Positions 63,404-64,000 of a stretch of 64,000 nucleotides of DNA are shown piece after piece (positions within the stretch are counted from its first letter, which is position 1; each line of letters opens with the position of its first letter). The position numbers and the translations under genes are program-made. Origin of the DNA: ENR-C20 sp942493145 (GTDB lineage: Bacteria > Bacillota > Clostridia > Acetivibrionales > DTU013); the NCBI GenBank assembly GCA_942493145.1, contig OW818679.1, positions 682,001 through 746,000 on the forward strand, read 5' to 3'. The notes beneath the pieces are model-generated. The model did not search any database and had not been told where the DNA came from. It saw only the letters and a list, made by a program, of their open reading frames with translations.

Positions 63404-63500
63404 GGCTCTATGTCAATTTATGGGGTGGGGATCAAGTAAAAAAATATTGAGATATTTTCCCGACGGATGATCTGAAAATGATTATCCGTCGGTTTTGTTT
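63404..63500 (+). repeat. Dispersed repeat A, copy 2, ending in a terminator hairpin
   Basis: GGCTCTATGTCAATTTATGG start, then a stem CCGACGGAT at 63460-63468 with ATCCGTCGG at 63484-63492 and TTTTGTTT. Compare 53225-53323. It begins at the base after the small-subunit stop and serves as its terminator. Confidence 0.7.
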
Positions 63501-63557
63501 CTGATGATACACAGGAGGGGCAAGCTTGCAATTGATACTGATAGGTAAAACTAAAAT

Positions 63558-63660
63558 GCCCGACGGCACCAAAAATAACCCTACCGATTCCAAACATACT
63601 CGCCTTTTCATCATTTAATATAATGATATAATTATTAATTGAAGTAGTGTTTTTTAACGA
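63558..63660 (+). promoter_or_regulatory. Leader repeat C, copy 2, upstream of the last gene
   Basis: Contains the 26 bases (63586-63611) identical to 44417-44442 and shares flanking similarity, including TTTTTTAAC before the gene. It ends 27 bases before the ATG at 63688, which has its own GATAGGAG ribosome site. Confidence 0.7.
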
Positions 63661-63687
63661 ATCACAAAATAAGATAGGAGAATAATT

Positions 63688-64000
63688 ATGAGTCTTCAAT
63701 TAGGCATTCCAGAATCAGCAATGATCGCTCTCACTGACTTGGTGGACAATTGCTGCGGAGTGGACAATTACGCAGGAGCAAACAAACCGCAGCTCAAGGA
63801 ACCACTCATCGGTCCGGGCAAGGAAATCCTCATTATTGCGCACAAGGACGGTCTTTACGGCGGCAACAACCTGATCGACGAAGAGGCTGTCGCCTGGCTG
63901 TCTTCCGTCATTACCTCACGCGGCGCGCGTTGCTCAATTCTATGGGTCGACGATCCACAAAAGCCGCACGAGTGGCGTTATCCCAAAATCGTTAAAGCCG
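63688..64000 (+). CDS. Unassigned protein, 3'-truncated by the window edge
   Basis: The first 104 residues are present. After a ~45-residue N-terminal part comes GPGKEILIIAHKDGLYGGNN and a helix EEAVAWLSSVITSRGA, the plan of the first domain of M29-type aminopeptidase/2,5-dihydroxypyridine dioxygenase-like proteins. This is by eye and weak. Preceded by leader repeat C, so it may be co-regulated with transhydroxylase 1. If the resemblance holds, a ring-cleavage or hydrolase role in the aromatic pathway would be possible. Confidence 0.6.
   Translation, partial: MSLQLGIPESAMIALTDLVDNCCGVDNYAGANKPQLKEPLIGPGKEILIIAHKDGLYGGNNLIDEEAVAWLSSVITSRGARCSILWVDDPQKPHEWRYPKIVKA

Overview
The window looks like chromosome of an anaerobic, probably spore-forming member of the Clostridia. 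The signs are oxygen-sensitive enzymes (class III ribonucleotide reductase, hybrid cluster protein, two-subunit class I fumarase), a Spo0A-type regulator, an SLH-domain surface protein, lipoproteins with Gram-positive lipoboxes, strong AGGAGG ribosome sites and a tandem glycine riboswitch. No species is claimed.

1-41.3 kb is mostly housekeeping. It holds a split B12-dependent methionine synthase (activation-domain protein plus MetH), nrdD-nrdG, and a nitrosative-stress group (hcp, an Fe-S protein and a Crp/Fnr regulator with a palindromic operator). Next come an HD protein, a zinc-ribbon membrane protein, an FMN-binding protein and tRNA-Ala(CGC). At 12.9-18.4 kb a LysR regulator and two closely related orphan solute-binding lipoproteins surround a SnoaL/NTF2-like protein. 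Then follow an unknown lipoprotein with an SLH protein, a PAS-AraC regulator, serC-serA behind a glycine riboswitch, galT-galK, two cyclophilins, an FAD oxidoreductase fused to a Rieske domain, an rRNA-type methyltransferase with aroA-aroC-aroK and a Spo0A-like gene, HU, a Usp protein, fumarase, a DUF1858 protein, purA and tRNA-Lys(UUU).

From about 41.4 kb to the right edge the character changes. GC looks higher, a truncated flgB remnant and a small orphan ORF appear, and several dispersed repeats recur. This block carries two complete alpha-beta pairs of molybdopterin transhydroxylase-like enzymes (pyrogallol-phloroglucinol transhydroxylase family). It also has an AraC-type response regulator whose phosphoacceptor Asp is replaced by Asn, a branched-chain-amino-acid-type ABC importer with a fused LivH-LivM permease, a ribose-type ABC importer with an unusual ATPase, and a TPR protein. 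A 26-bp identical sequence within a longer repeat lies upstream of both the first transhydroxylase and the gene cut by the right edge. The simplest reading is an accessory island for uptake and anaerobic hydroxyl rearrangement of polyhydroxylated aromatics. That substrate is an inference from family membership, not shown by the sequence.

The strongest leads are the double transhydroxylase island, the shared leader, the pseudo-receiver regulator, the apparent frameshift at the end of the Liv-type binding protein, the glycine riboswitch in front of serC-serA, and the paired orphan binding proteins around the SnoaL-like protein.
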